This document shows positions 1-10,817 of a stretch of DNA of 64,000 bases, piece by piece. The number at the start of each line of letters is the position of its first letter. Within the stretch, counting starts at the first letter, position 1. The notes beneath the pieces were generated by a model. That model searched no databases and was not told the origin of the DNA. It was given only the letters and a program-made list of their open reading frames with translations. The position numbers and the translations under genes are program-made. Origin of the DNA: Bolinopsis microptera (lineage: Eukaryota; Ctenophora; Tentaculata; Lobata; Bolinopsidae). Location: positions 5,293,001-5,357,000 of the forward strand of contig NC_087073.1 of NCBI RefSeq assembly GCF_026151205.1, read 5' to 3'.

Positions 1-1244
1 GGCCCGTAAAATTGTGGTGGCCATAACTTTTTTCCAAATTGTCAGTTTGCAGATGTCTCGATGAAAAGATAGCTTAAAATAATACTTATACTCATACCAG
101 TAGTCTTAATGGCATGTGTTGGACAGATTTTTGTCATGACAATTTTTCGCCATATTTACCCCTCTAGAAAATGACAACATCGTTTAAATCTTTCGCTGTC
201 ATGACCAAATATACCAAAATACCTCATGTAGGTCCAAAATTTTTATCCAGAAACATTAGTTACATGTTTTACTCCAACATAGCAGTAACAGATCCCATTA
301 GTATCGCTTATCTTGGTTAGAACTGTATCCACTAACATGACCTATATTTTGGGGGCCACCTATATTCTGGGGGCCATATACCCGTATGGACACAATCTAA
401 AAATCGATTGAATGTATGATGTAGTAGAAGACATTTTACTAGCTGGCCCTTGGCGCCTCTAGTCCTATCTGAGTGCGCACGTGCGGTTTGACACTGAGCG
501 TGTACCGGCCTTTAGTTGTACACTCATTTATAATTTACCGTTTTAGTTTGCTGTGACTTGAGTGTAAAGCGTAACGAATGTGGATGTGTTCGTCTGCTAT
601 GCTTGGTATAATATTGTTTGGTGTAATAGTTGCAAATCTTGCTTACGTTATAAGTAGTGTCACATAGTGAGTTAGAACTTAAAAGCTTGGTGCTTGTCCA
701 ACTGGAATGAAGACATGCATTTCATACCTACCCGATCCATTTTTATTAGGACCGTGTTGTGTTGATATGAGATGTTGATATATCAACTGTGATACAATAC
801 AGGGAGTTGCTAGGTGTTACGTCGGGAGCTATAAATATACATAATTTACATGCCTTTCTGTGTGACTTCAATCTTATTTCAGGTGTATCTCGGCTCATGG
901 TTATCGTAGGGTAATAATTCTTTTTTCAACCGGTCATAAAAAGTCTCCTCTCCATTGGTTATAGGCTCATTAGTATCGTAAATTGTTAATGTATTCTTAA
1001 TTAGTAATTTAGTCGGCCCGCACGCTCATTTTACCTGTATTTCTATATGCGCGGATCAGAGCAACTCACATAATTGACGTCACAGGTTCAAATTGTTTTG
1101 GCTGGATATCTCGGCGCGCGAATGAAATACAACTTTGCGGATTTCACTAAAGTGGTTTTTACGATTAATGTAATAAAAGGATTTGCACGAGAAAAAAACT
1201 TTTTCTAAGGTCCCCTCATCCTTTAAACAAGACGTTTATGGCAC
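1..1244. other. Intergenic, no gene seen
   Basis: I see no convincing coding exon on either strand. The sequence is AT-rich. A short phrase, gggggccacctatatt, is partly repeated near 350-380. It lies downstream of the minus-strand zinc-finger gene and probably includes its 3' untranslated region. Confidence 0.5.
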
Positions 1245-4200
1245 TTACAGAAAGTACCTGTATTGCTCTAATCTTACCCTATGCGTTGGAGGACGTCTGG
1301 AACCTCTTAATGGAGGTGGTCCTGGAAGAGGTCGCGTTCCTCTGAAGGGTGGAGGTCGCGTTCCTCTGAAGTGTGGAGGTCCTGATCCACTCCCTCGACC
1401 TCTCGGCGGAGGAAAGCCAACCCCTCGACCTCTTCCACGACCTCTATATCCTTGATGATCAGGCTGCTCTTCATAGTACTCTTCGTGGCTCCACTGAAAT
1501 TTAACAAATAGTTACTCTGCGCGGCGTGTATAGGTTGAAACTTCGCTACTACATCGATTTTTGGTAGTTTAAAATGTTATTAAAGTTAATCAAACCTGTG
1601 CCTCATGAGGTCTATGTCTTTTATTATGATGAATCGCTTCGTGACCATAGTCATAACCGTAGTCATAGCCCTCTTCATGACCGAATCCGTAGTCTTCAGT
1701 GTAGTAGGGGTCAATTGTACCATGATCATATCCGTAACCATGCACTTCAGTTTTGATGGGAGCATGATGGGCAGGTTCATATTCTTCATGTCCCTCATAT
1801 CCCTCATATCCTTCATATCCTTCATAGCCACTTTCTGCGGCATAGAGTCCCTCTCCAGGATTGTAGAATACCTCTTCATAATATTTCTCTTCCTGATAGC
1901 CACTTTGGTATACAGTTTCCCAATGATATGCAGCAAAATGAGGTCCTTCTAGGGGAGAATCATGGGTAAGGTGAAGTCCCCTACCAGAACCTCCTAAACC
2001 ACCCCATTGGCTTTCTCTTGGACCACCCCTTGGACCACCCTTAGGATCACCTCTGGGACCACCTCTAGGATCACCTCTGGAACTAACCCTTGGACCACCC
2101 CTAGGATCACCTCTGGGACCACCTCTAGGATCAACTCTGGAACTACCCCTTGGTCCACCACTAAGACCACCTCTGGGACCGCCTCTGGGATCACCTCTGG
2201 GACCACCTCGGGTACCACTTCTTGGATCACCTCTGGAACCACCCCTTGGTCCACCGCCTAGGATCACCATTTTTCCTATCACGGCCTTCCGAAATCAATG
2301 AGTGCATTAAATTGACACACGGCCGTTTTTTGGAATCTACATCAGTCTTGTTGCTAGTTTTAGGTTTCTCCTTTGAAATAGTTTGATCCGCTTTTTTTGC
2401 TGACTTTTCACCCGTTGTTTCGGAAACGCTGGCCTGAGAAAAATTATCTTTTGAATCAGATTTTCCTTCACAGTCTATTGATTGATTCTCTGAGTTTCTC
2501 ATCCTGACAAACTGAAACTGTTCTTGGTCGCGTTGCTGTTGCCATGCATTACCGTTATCGCCACTTTTAACACCAATCATCCCTGACCCCAGAACGTATT
2601 TAGGAATGTCTTTTTCACCTTCTTTAACGAAAAAAACTTCGCCATAATTCGGTCTTGGGTAGTTACCTCTATCGTTACGGTCCCTTCCAATACTGAAATT
2701 ATTGATGTTAAATATCAAATTCAAATATTATTATAATTATATGGAACTGGAAGCTAGATAACAGATTAACCCCAGCAATTAATAATAGTTAATAGTTAAT
2801 AGTGCCCCTCCTCATTTAACCCTCAATTAAGTTTCCTATCATTTGGTTGAGTCGACCGGGTATCAGTCTTAGAAGCGAAGGAGAATCTTACTTGTGAGCC
2901 TTTCTTTGGGTGGCCTGAATGCAAAATCTTTCCCTAAGAGCTTTTGCAGTCGGGGACTCAGTCTCTTTTTCTATTACTTCAATCTTGTGAGCAAAGTATA
3001 TGAGTTTGAACTTGGTCTGGATGACAAACTCTGGAGGGATTTTCAACACCATGCTATACCAACCAGGGTAATTATTTCTCTGAGAAAAGATCTTAGTCAA
3101 TATGAGTAGTGTCGCAATCTATTAAAATCGGCAACAAATATAGTTCTTTGCCTGGTTTCAAAAAAAGGAAGTTTATTTCATATTTTAACACTAACCAAAT
3201 AATTGATCCAGTGTTCATTACTACCAAGATGATTGCCTCTGAGCTCGAAAGTGAAAGTATCCATGCACGTGCGGCAAGTGAATTTCTCTACGAGGTTCAC
3301 ATGTGTAGGAGCTTTTCCTTTTACCAGGGGGGTTATGCTGTCAAGTCCGATTATTGGTATTCCAGCTCCCATCTTGCCTCCGTGACCATAGCCATACGAA
3401 GTTGCTAGCCGAATGTTTATTTCAGAGGGTGGAATGGGGAGGCCAACTTGTCCTGAAGGGGTGCTGTTATGGGAAAAATACAAGATTATGGGACAAATAC
3501 AAGGCTATGGGACAAATACAGGGTTTTTATTATATTCAAATATCAACTCATTATTGAACGGTTGTTGAAGTTCAATGCTAAATGCTATCAGATAAGTACG
3601 TTTAACGTAGTCACAGTATATAATTAGTATTATCTCAGTAAAGGGATAATTGTAAAAAGGTTACTCCTGATCTTATACCTCACATTGCGCACTCTTGAGA
3701 GACCGGTGAGATTGTGCGCTATTACCTGGGCTAATGCAACCGAGAGGTTCATCATACTCCCCCTCAATACCACACCCATTTAGTGATTGTTTTACACGCT
3801 GATGTTTGTCTGTAAGCACGTGACTGTCCCATCCGTATTGAGTTTGAACTAGACACGTACATGCCTGAAATTATGCAAATTAAAACTCCATTACTATAAT
3901 ATTATATATATTTGATATCTAACTTTGAATATGGGAAAGTTGACAGACATCTTAGCTTTGATCACTGAAGATTGGGGGGCCGAAAAGACTATAAGAATGT
4001 AAGGTCGGAGGAATTGGATGAGAATAAAACTGACCGCACAAATGGCAAGTCCAGGAACCAAAGTGCCAATTTTCCTTGTGATATGATAATTGTGTTCTTC
4101 TGTTTCGTTGTGTAGTTCGTACTCCTAAACAAATGAAATGTTTTGGAACAATTTTTTTATCCTATCTTAATTTATTTGACAAAATCTATGAAGTTCTGTC

Positions 4201-4477
4201 TTTTTTTCCAAATGATAATGCTAAAACTGGGAAATTAAGAGAATTTATTACCGTCGGGGATTTTATTACGAATATAATATACCCTCTAATAAAACTTAAT
4301 CTATAGCTATTGTGTTTAGATAGGAAACCTAGCTCAAAACTGGCCACTAACCTGCTGGTTGTCGAATCCAATATGGCATGTTCCACATAAAAACATCTTA
4401 GTCATTTGTATTTCCAACTCACGGATCTCAGCCCGCTTTCTCTCCGCAGTTTTACCATGATTCTTATTCTGGGGCAT
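1245..4477 (-). CDS. Triple U1/matrin-like zinc finger, RG-rich protein, paralogue B
   Basis: Seven exons fit by splice signals and phase: 4477-4352, 4124-4035, 3864-3726, 3452-3196, 3079-2892, 2692-1596 and 1493-1245, giving about 714 aa. Three fingers have spacing C-x2-C-x11/12-H-x5-H. Finger 1 (LCGTC...) spans exons 1-2, finger 2 (CAAC...) exons 2-3, finger 3 (TCRTC...) exon 4. This spacing is typical of U1/matrin and dsRNA-binding fingers. Exon 4 has a GYGHGGK block shared with paralogue A. The tail has GGPRGDPRGG-type repeats, then tyrosine/glutamate-rich EGYEGYEGY and GYDYGYD stretches, then an RGRGRG end. An RNA-binding nuclear role is inferred. Summed exon length is one base over a multiple of three. 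The reading frame breaks near 2260 in the repeats, consistent with one extra base. The start ATG matches the paralogue's start in position and context. Family not recognised by name. Confidence 0.72.
1990..2275 (-). repeat. In-gene tandem repeat encoding GGPRGDPRG units
   Basis: On the minus strand, units of roughly 15-30 bases encode variations of GGPRGDPRGGPRG. This low-complexity block is prone to slippage and holds the one-base frame break of the gene at about 2255-2265. Confidence 0.7.
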
Positions 4478-6022
4478 GTCTAACGGGGGTTGGAGTGAGT
4501 TGGTAAAATTGTTTCCATGACAGGTTTACCAAGATATGTCAGAAATTAAACTCTTAAATTGAAACCGTAACCTTATAATGAGCTATAATCTACTTATATC
4601 AGAGCTTCAGAGGTATGATATTCTTTTGACGTCATAAGATTTCTTGGTTTTAAAGGATAAAGTAAAAAAAGGCCGAAATTGAAATTTTGGTGTTTTAGTT
4701 TGACTTGGAGCTAATCAAAATTCAGTTAGTGGTTGATCAGTAAACCAATCATTATAGAAATTCAGATCTATTATATTTATATGTCAAACAAATAAAGTAG
4801 CTTAAATAGTCCATTGGCGTCCCCTTTTTAAATATTGACGTAGTAATTACGTCAATTTGTTCTAAGAATCGATTCTGAAGAGGGGAGAACACGTCATGTA
4901 AATTTACATATTTCTGATATATTGATAATTTTTTCGATCATAGCAACTTGATATGATGTGCCCCAAATAGAAAAACCGTGAACATTTTTAACATTATTCA
5001 ATTTTCCATAATATTCTAACATTTAACCTAAGAAGAACTTGAGAGTTCGATTGTCACTATTATAGTGCACCGATTTAGAAGTGGCGGTTTCTTACTTTTA
5101 GTCAATAAGTCCAGCCAATTAAAACACACGTCATAATAATCAATCAAACCATTGCCGGACCATCTTTAATCGATTCTACGGTTTAAAATACTTTTTAATT
5201 TAAAGTTTGTTCCTAGCGTTTCGAGTGGAAATACCGTGAGGCCCTCTATTTTCATTATCAGAGATCTGAACCGCTAATTCTAGATCGTTCCACTATAGGG
5301 TAGTTTACCGACTGAATATTTTAAAACATATTTTAAAAGAATAAAGTGTACTTTAAAAATGAAATTAAATACTAATAACAGTTTATGTACTCCAGGGGTA
5401 ACAAAAGACCCCTTAAATTCATACAGATGATCTGAAGTATGAAGGTTTGGATCCAAATGTTGGTTCGATCTCTCCAAGGGATTTGTGGACCCCTCATGGG
5501 ACCCCTCATTTGTGGACCCCTCATTTGAGACTGTGCCGAGTATCCTTGGACTAGGGATATAGAACCCCATTGTAGAAGGTGTATCCACCGTTCTGCTTGT
5601 TTCGTTTCAGGGTGGATACCCTGAATGGCTGAAAACCTGAGATATTTTGGGTGTAGCTTTGGGACACCTGTCATGCTGTACAGCTTAAATTGATATTATA
5701 TCTGGTTGGTCAGCTCGCAGGCTAGAACCGGTAGCAGCAATTTATAGAGTTCATTATTTCAATCAGGATTATAAGTTTGATGTAACATTTTGCCTGGCAA
5801 GGCATTTTAGAGTAAAGTTTATAAAAATGCAGGTAGTACAACCCCTATTTACACTTAACCCTTGAGTTGGATCATTTCTCGATACGAGACTAGTGTCTAG
5901 GGAGGGCTATTATAAACAAACAAACATAAGAAATGCTGAATTTAAAAGGTCTTCAGTACATGCCTACATTACACGCAAACAAATGACTTTGTTATGTTGG
6001 AATACCTTGAAAAGATGAAACT
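4478..6022. other. Spacer between the two zinc-finger paralogues
   Basis: No gene is supported. The stretch 5160-5260 resembles 48930-49022 (shared ttaatcgatt, then tacggt, then ctagcgt and tcgag), so it looks like an old dispersed repeat copy. Around 5485-5530 a short ggacccctcat phrase recurs three times and makes a weak MRGPQ-like reading on the minus strand. I do not accept that as an exon. Confidence 0.45.
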
Positions 6023-8844
6023 TTAGTAATTCATTGGAGGACGCATTGGAGGACGCATACCACGACCGCGACTTCGCATACCCTGGCAACACAAGTTTAA
6101 ATATCAAAGTAATATTAAAGATTAAAGTGCAGCAATTAAAGTGCTGAAATCAAAATGTAGCAATTAAATTAATTAGATTAAACTATTAGAGGTAGAGGTA
6201 CGTACTACGTAATTTCAGTACAACAGTAACAATGAGCTTACCCGCACTGGTAAAGTATGACGAGGACCAAATGCACCCATTGGCGGTCTCATACGATGTC
6301 CCATGCCTCTTGCAGGCGGTCCACGGGAACCGAACATGTGACTTGATGGCCTAGGACCTTGTGGGCGACCCATTATAGGTCTAGGCGGGAACGAGCCAAG
6401 TCCCCTGGAACCTCTCGAACGAATCACTCGGCCTCGACTGCCTCTTAATGATTCCAGCGTGACGCCAGATTCAACTAGAACTGCATTTTTCATAGAGTCT
6501 ATCTTAGATTTAATACTCTCTTTTGCTTGACTCATAGCAAAATTCTCAAGAACTTCTATCGCTTCCAGAGCTTTAGAGTAATCCTTTGATTCTGACTCCT
6601 GAGATAGTTGAGCATAATTTGGGATAATTTTGCGGATGAAAAACGAAGTTTAAGACCCACGGCCAACATGCGTAACGCGTATTGCTGTATTGACAATATT
6701 GATGCATAGCATAACTTTTACATTTCATGTGGCAAACCGTAAAAGAGGAGACACTACCAAAGTCCCCTAGTACTAACCTCATAAGGATCATAAGATTTGT
6801 CCCAGTGGTCATCAGTACCCACATCCAACTGATTTGTAGTCCCAGCTGCTGCATACGGGTCCTCTTTGTACTTCTTTGAACTAACATGGATACTATTGAC
6901 AGGACGTTTCCCTCCTAGACTAGCACTCTGTTCCAGATCTCCGCAATATCCTCCACTAAACTCACTGTGCTCCTCCATGAAGGGGGCACTGTGAGACAAC
7001 AGTGCTCTCCGGGGACCTGTCCCACGACCTCTGTACAGTAGAGTGGACCTGGGAAGGGTCGACATGGGGAGGTTGTGTCTTGGTCGTCCTCTAATGCCAG
7101 AAGAAGGTCCTCTCATCATCATGCCAGGAGGTCGACATCTAACCGGGCCACCTCTCATCATTACCCTGTGGCTACCTCTAGCTCTCATAGCTGGTCGGCC
7201 TCGCATTTCTCCCATCATTCCTCCTCTGTTCCCTTCTCTTATCCCTCGGCCTTCTCTGGGTCCGCCTCGGGTATATTGAGGACCACCACGGTAAGATTCA
7301 GGACCACCACGGTAAGATTCAGGACCACCACGGTAAGATTCAGGATTTTTAGACTGCAAAGCTACCTTTCGCTTGCTGAGAAAGGTTCATAAATTAATTG
7401 CATATTACATATATCATTATCTGATGCATGATGCGAATCAATTTCTCGATAACAAACTTGGATCTTTCACCAAATTCCGCATTTAAATTAGGTATTCAGA
7501 TGATGAAACATTTAATTCAGTTTGAGTTTACTTACTTGCTCTCCTTTTTCTGCGTTACCTCGTTCACAAACTTGTGTCTCAACGTCTTAGCCGTTTCGGT
7601 TTCATCTTCTGATTCTAATCGTTCCACTTGGTATGCATACCACATGAGACGAAACAGTTTTCTGGTCTTCATATGACTGTCCATACTGTTGAAATCTTCA
7701 AACCACCTCTCATAATACTGTTCCTAAATTTACATGTTTAAACGTTTAAAACTGAGAGAAAAAGGGTATTAACTGAGCACATCAACTAAAAATCTTTCTG
7801 TACGTCTCAGGAGGTGACAACTGTTCAGGGGACAGAACCCCGCACAAACGCTATATATCTGACTTTTTAAAACTGATATACAAATAATGAATGTTCTAAT
7901 TTATCATCATTTTATTTAGACGAACCAGATACTGAGCACGATGATCCATGCCAGTAAGATGTTTACTTCTGTGCTCGAAGGTGAAGTTCATATCACAAAC
8001 ACCACAATGGTATTTGGGCATTTCATCCTTGTCCAACACTCCCAGCTGGGTTACGTGATTCAGACCAATTAGTGGCACGTTTTTACCAAGTTTTCCACCG
8101 TGACCATACCCATGAGCAGCCGATATTTTCTGGTCTATTTCGATGGATTCAATAGGAAGTCCAAGTTGACCTGCGAGAGCCAATATTATAACGTACAACG
8201 ATAAATATTTGAAAAGCTTACAAACTAACTATGCACTATGCAGCTAATCGATGGAATAAAATTTGCTATGACTCAAATCACAAAGAAACAGCAGTAATGC
8301 CGTTTCAAGACGATATAAAATTTGAAAAATAACTTTAAAATTCCGTACCTATTTCACCACAACCAAGAGGCCTGCCATACTCTCCATGAATGCCAATAGC
8401 ATTGAGTGATTCAATGCACTTGGAATGTTTAAGGGACTGAGCGTGACTCTCCCAGCCTTTACCAGTTTGTATAAGACAAGAACATGCAGGGCAGAACCCG
8501 AGACCGGGCACCAGGGCCTCTATTCTCCGCGTTATGTGGTAGTTGTGTTCATCTTCGTTACAGTGCTCTTTGTATTCCTGGAAGATAATATTACTGTTGT
8601 AGCTGTGATGAAGGAGAAATATTTCACACCTGGATTCAGTAAATCCAGATTTATATTGTAGATGGATTGAAATTTCTAGGTTGAGAGAGCATTACTAGTG
8701 GTACTACAGTTTTGATTCTCAAACCTCTATGCTGTAAAACCCAAAGTTGCAACTCCCACAGTAAAAGCCCTTTGAAAGTTGGACCTCCAGCTCTTGTATT
8801 TCGATAGCTTTGTGTTCTGCTCTTTTTTCTGTGTTTCGTACCAT
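6023..8844 (-). CDS. Triple U1/matrin-like zinc finger, RG-rich protein, paralogue A
   Basis: Seven exons join in phase: 8844-8725, 8577-8349, 8170-7926, 7723-7536, 7375-6778, 6598-6242 and 6082-6023, giving 598 aa with no break. Finger ligands: C29, C32, H45, H51; C69, C72, H85, H91; C172, C175, H187, H193. A conserved block at residues 137-159 (GYGHGGKLG...PLIGLNHVTQL) precedes finger 3. Exon 4 has exactly the same length (188 nt) as exon 5 of paralogue B. The C-terminal 400 residues are rich in arginine and glycine, with three SYRGGPE repeats, MRGRP and MRGG runs, and a GMRSRGRGMRPP end. Finger 2 is unsplit here but split by an intron in paralogue B. Likely a nuclear RNA-binding protein by finger type and RGG content; this is inference. 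I cannot name the family. Confidence 0.8.
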
Positions 8845-9283
8845 TCTTCACTACTATAGGTAGTTACTTGTAACTATATGATAGAACATAGTACATTGTT
8901 CACAAACACATTCTTTTTTTCAAGGAAACCAGCACGGAAAATGTTCACTTTTTTACTTCAATTGACAAAGATTCAAACTGATGAGGCCATCACTCAAAGT
9001 TGAATGATTAAAGAAAGACGAATAATAGCATTAACATTGATTCCAATTTCCAAACTGCAAATAAAACTATAATTAGATAATGGATATCAAAATAGAAAAA
9101 GATATGGGACAAAATAACATTTAACAAATTAATTGTTGAAATAAATATCATTGATGTAAATTTAAGCAAACAAAAATACAAACATTGTCAAACATAATCG
9201 AGTACAAAATGACTGTAAAAGGTGTCTTCACACAAATAAATTAATAAACAAAACATATTTAAACCATTCATATTTAATAAGTA

Positions 9284-10384
9284 TTAAAATCCTCTGCTCG
9301 ACTTTTGGACCTCATCACAAGCTCTCAAGACTTCCTCACTGATGACATCGTCATCAAACATATCTTCTTCATCAGGGGTACTAGAGGGCACAGGAGGCCC
9401 GGTAACCACCATACGTTCAGACACTACCACAGAGGGTTTGGGAACTACCTTACTTGGCTGGTATGTACTCTTGAAGTTGTAAGGTGACTGACTGGTTCTA
9501 GATTGTCCTGGTTGATTAAAATGAGAGCTTTGTCTTTGTATGTAATTTGTATTGTTATGGATGACGGAATTTTTGAAGTTCTTGATGTACTGTCTTTTGT
9601 TGTTTATTTCGGAAACCATGGATGATATTTCGGCTTCATAGTTGGAAATACTCGATTTCATCTTGCTGAGCCGACTTGTTTGACCTAAAGACATTTCAAC
9701 ATTGTCCATTTCTTCTCTAAAACTCTCCATGTTACTTCTTGTGATGGAGACTGTGTTTCTCATTAACATAACTTTGGAACTTATGTCTTCTAGATGAAGA
9801 TTTATACCATTCAGTTGGATGTTCAATCCTTTGATTAGGTTTTCAAGACCTTCAAGTTCCAATTTATTTTCACAGAATTCTTCATACTTTTGGGGATCCA
9901 TTTGCTTTAAATTTGCATTATCTGCCACAATTCTCTTGGAGTGTCTAGACAACATATTTGTTAGATCTTCTCTCGACTTTTGATAATTCAGTAACAAGGC
10001 ATTGTGCTCCAATTTAACGGCGTCTATTTTAATTTTCATCTCACCAATCTGTTTCTTAACTATTTCTGCTTTTTGTAGAAGAAAGTCCCTGTCAGCAGTT
10101 TGATCCTCAATCCTTGCACGAAGGTCAACATTGCTGCAATTAACAGTCTTAGTATGAGATTTCAGTTTCTCAATCTGCTTTTTAAAATTGATTATCTGTT
10201 CTTGCTTTTCGCTAATTTCACTACTCTTTGTTTTGAACACATTCTCTGAATCCAATATCTGCTGGAAAATGGTACCCATAGCTAATCTGAAGAGAATTGT
10301 ATGATCCGGATAAAATATGATCATAAATTGTCTCACAATTAATTTACCTTATTGAGGAGATAACACGTCGATTGCCCCGAGATA
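9284..10384 (-). CDS. Coiled-coil protein, C-terminal part; N-terminus unresolved
   Basis: The main exon runs from an acceptor at 10286 to the stop at 9284 and encodes about 330 residues. The first 230 are heptad-rich (KQEQIINFKKQIEKLK, then LEGLENLIKGLNIQLNG), clearly coiled coil. Then comes a serine/proline-rich linker and an acidic end (DEEDMFDDDVISEEVL). A small upstream exon at about 10348-10384 fits the phase and adds SRGNRRVISSIR. In the same bases another frame reads GAIDVLSPQ and then a stop, so the 5' structure is unsettled. A kinetochore NUF2-type arrangement (a short helical end followed by coiled coil) crossed my mind, but the matching stretch is too short to claim. Family unknown. 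Confidence 0.6.
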
Positions 10385-10817
10385 CTGTTTGCCAAGATTA
10401 ATGGTTTGCATAGGATCGAATAAAATCAAATTGGCCAGAATGCAGAGTGCTGCATAGCTAATCCAAGACAAATTAAGTACACGATTAGTTAACTGAATTA
10501 TAATTTACAGAATTGTCATAATATCAACTTATCATAACATAAATGTTTTTCTCTATTTTAAAAACAAGTCTGTTAGTGTAGACTTCATGTTGAGTTTGAT
10601 AGTTATGAACAGTATTGTTATAAAATACATCGAATCTCTGTGTAAAAACATTGAGTTAAACAATTACAATGGAAATACACAACCCTTCATAAAATTTATA
10701 TTCCTTAAATAACCAAGCTGCACAAAATTTATCTACGGAAAATCTGTCATAAGTTAACTTCGAATTCCCCGAATTTGGAAACATTATAATAATTACGATT
10801 AACCTAATATTAATAAG

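Noticed and set aside
2007-2261. Plus- and minus-frame ORFs with TSGTTSRIT or VVPEVIPE repeats
   Set aside because: Shadows in other frames of the GGPRGDP-coding repeat.
4035-4124. Initial view that paralogue B has a destroyed finger 2 (CAVS in place of CPAC)
   Set aside because: A donor after GCG and an acceptor at 3864 restore C-A-A-C in phase, so the finger is intact but split by an intron.
9284-10336. NUF2 kinetochore protein
   Set aside because: Only a few residues (DVLSP, RRVISSI) resemble it, in different frames; coiled-coil similarity alone is not enough.
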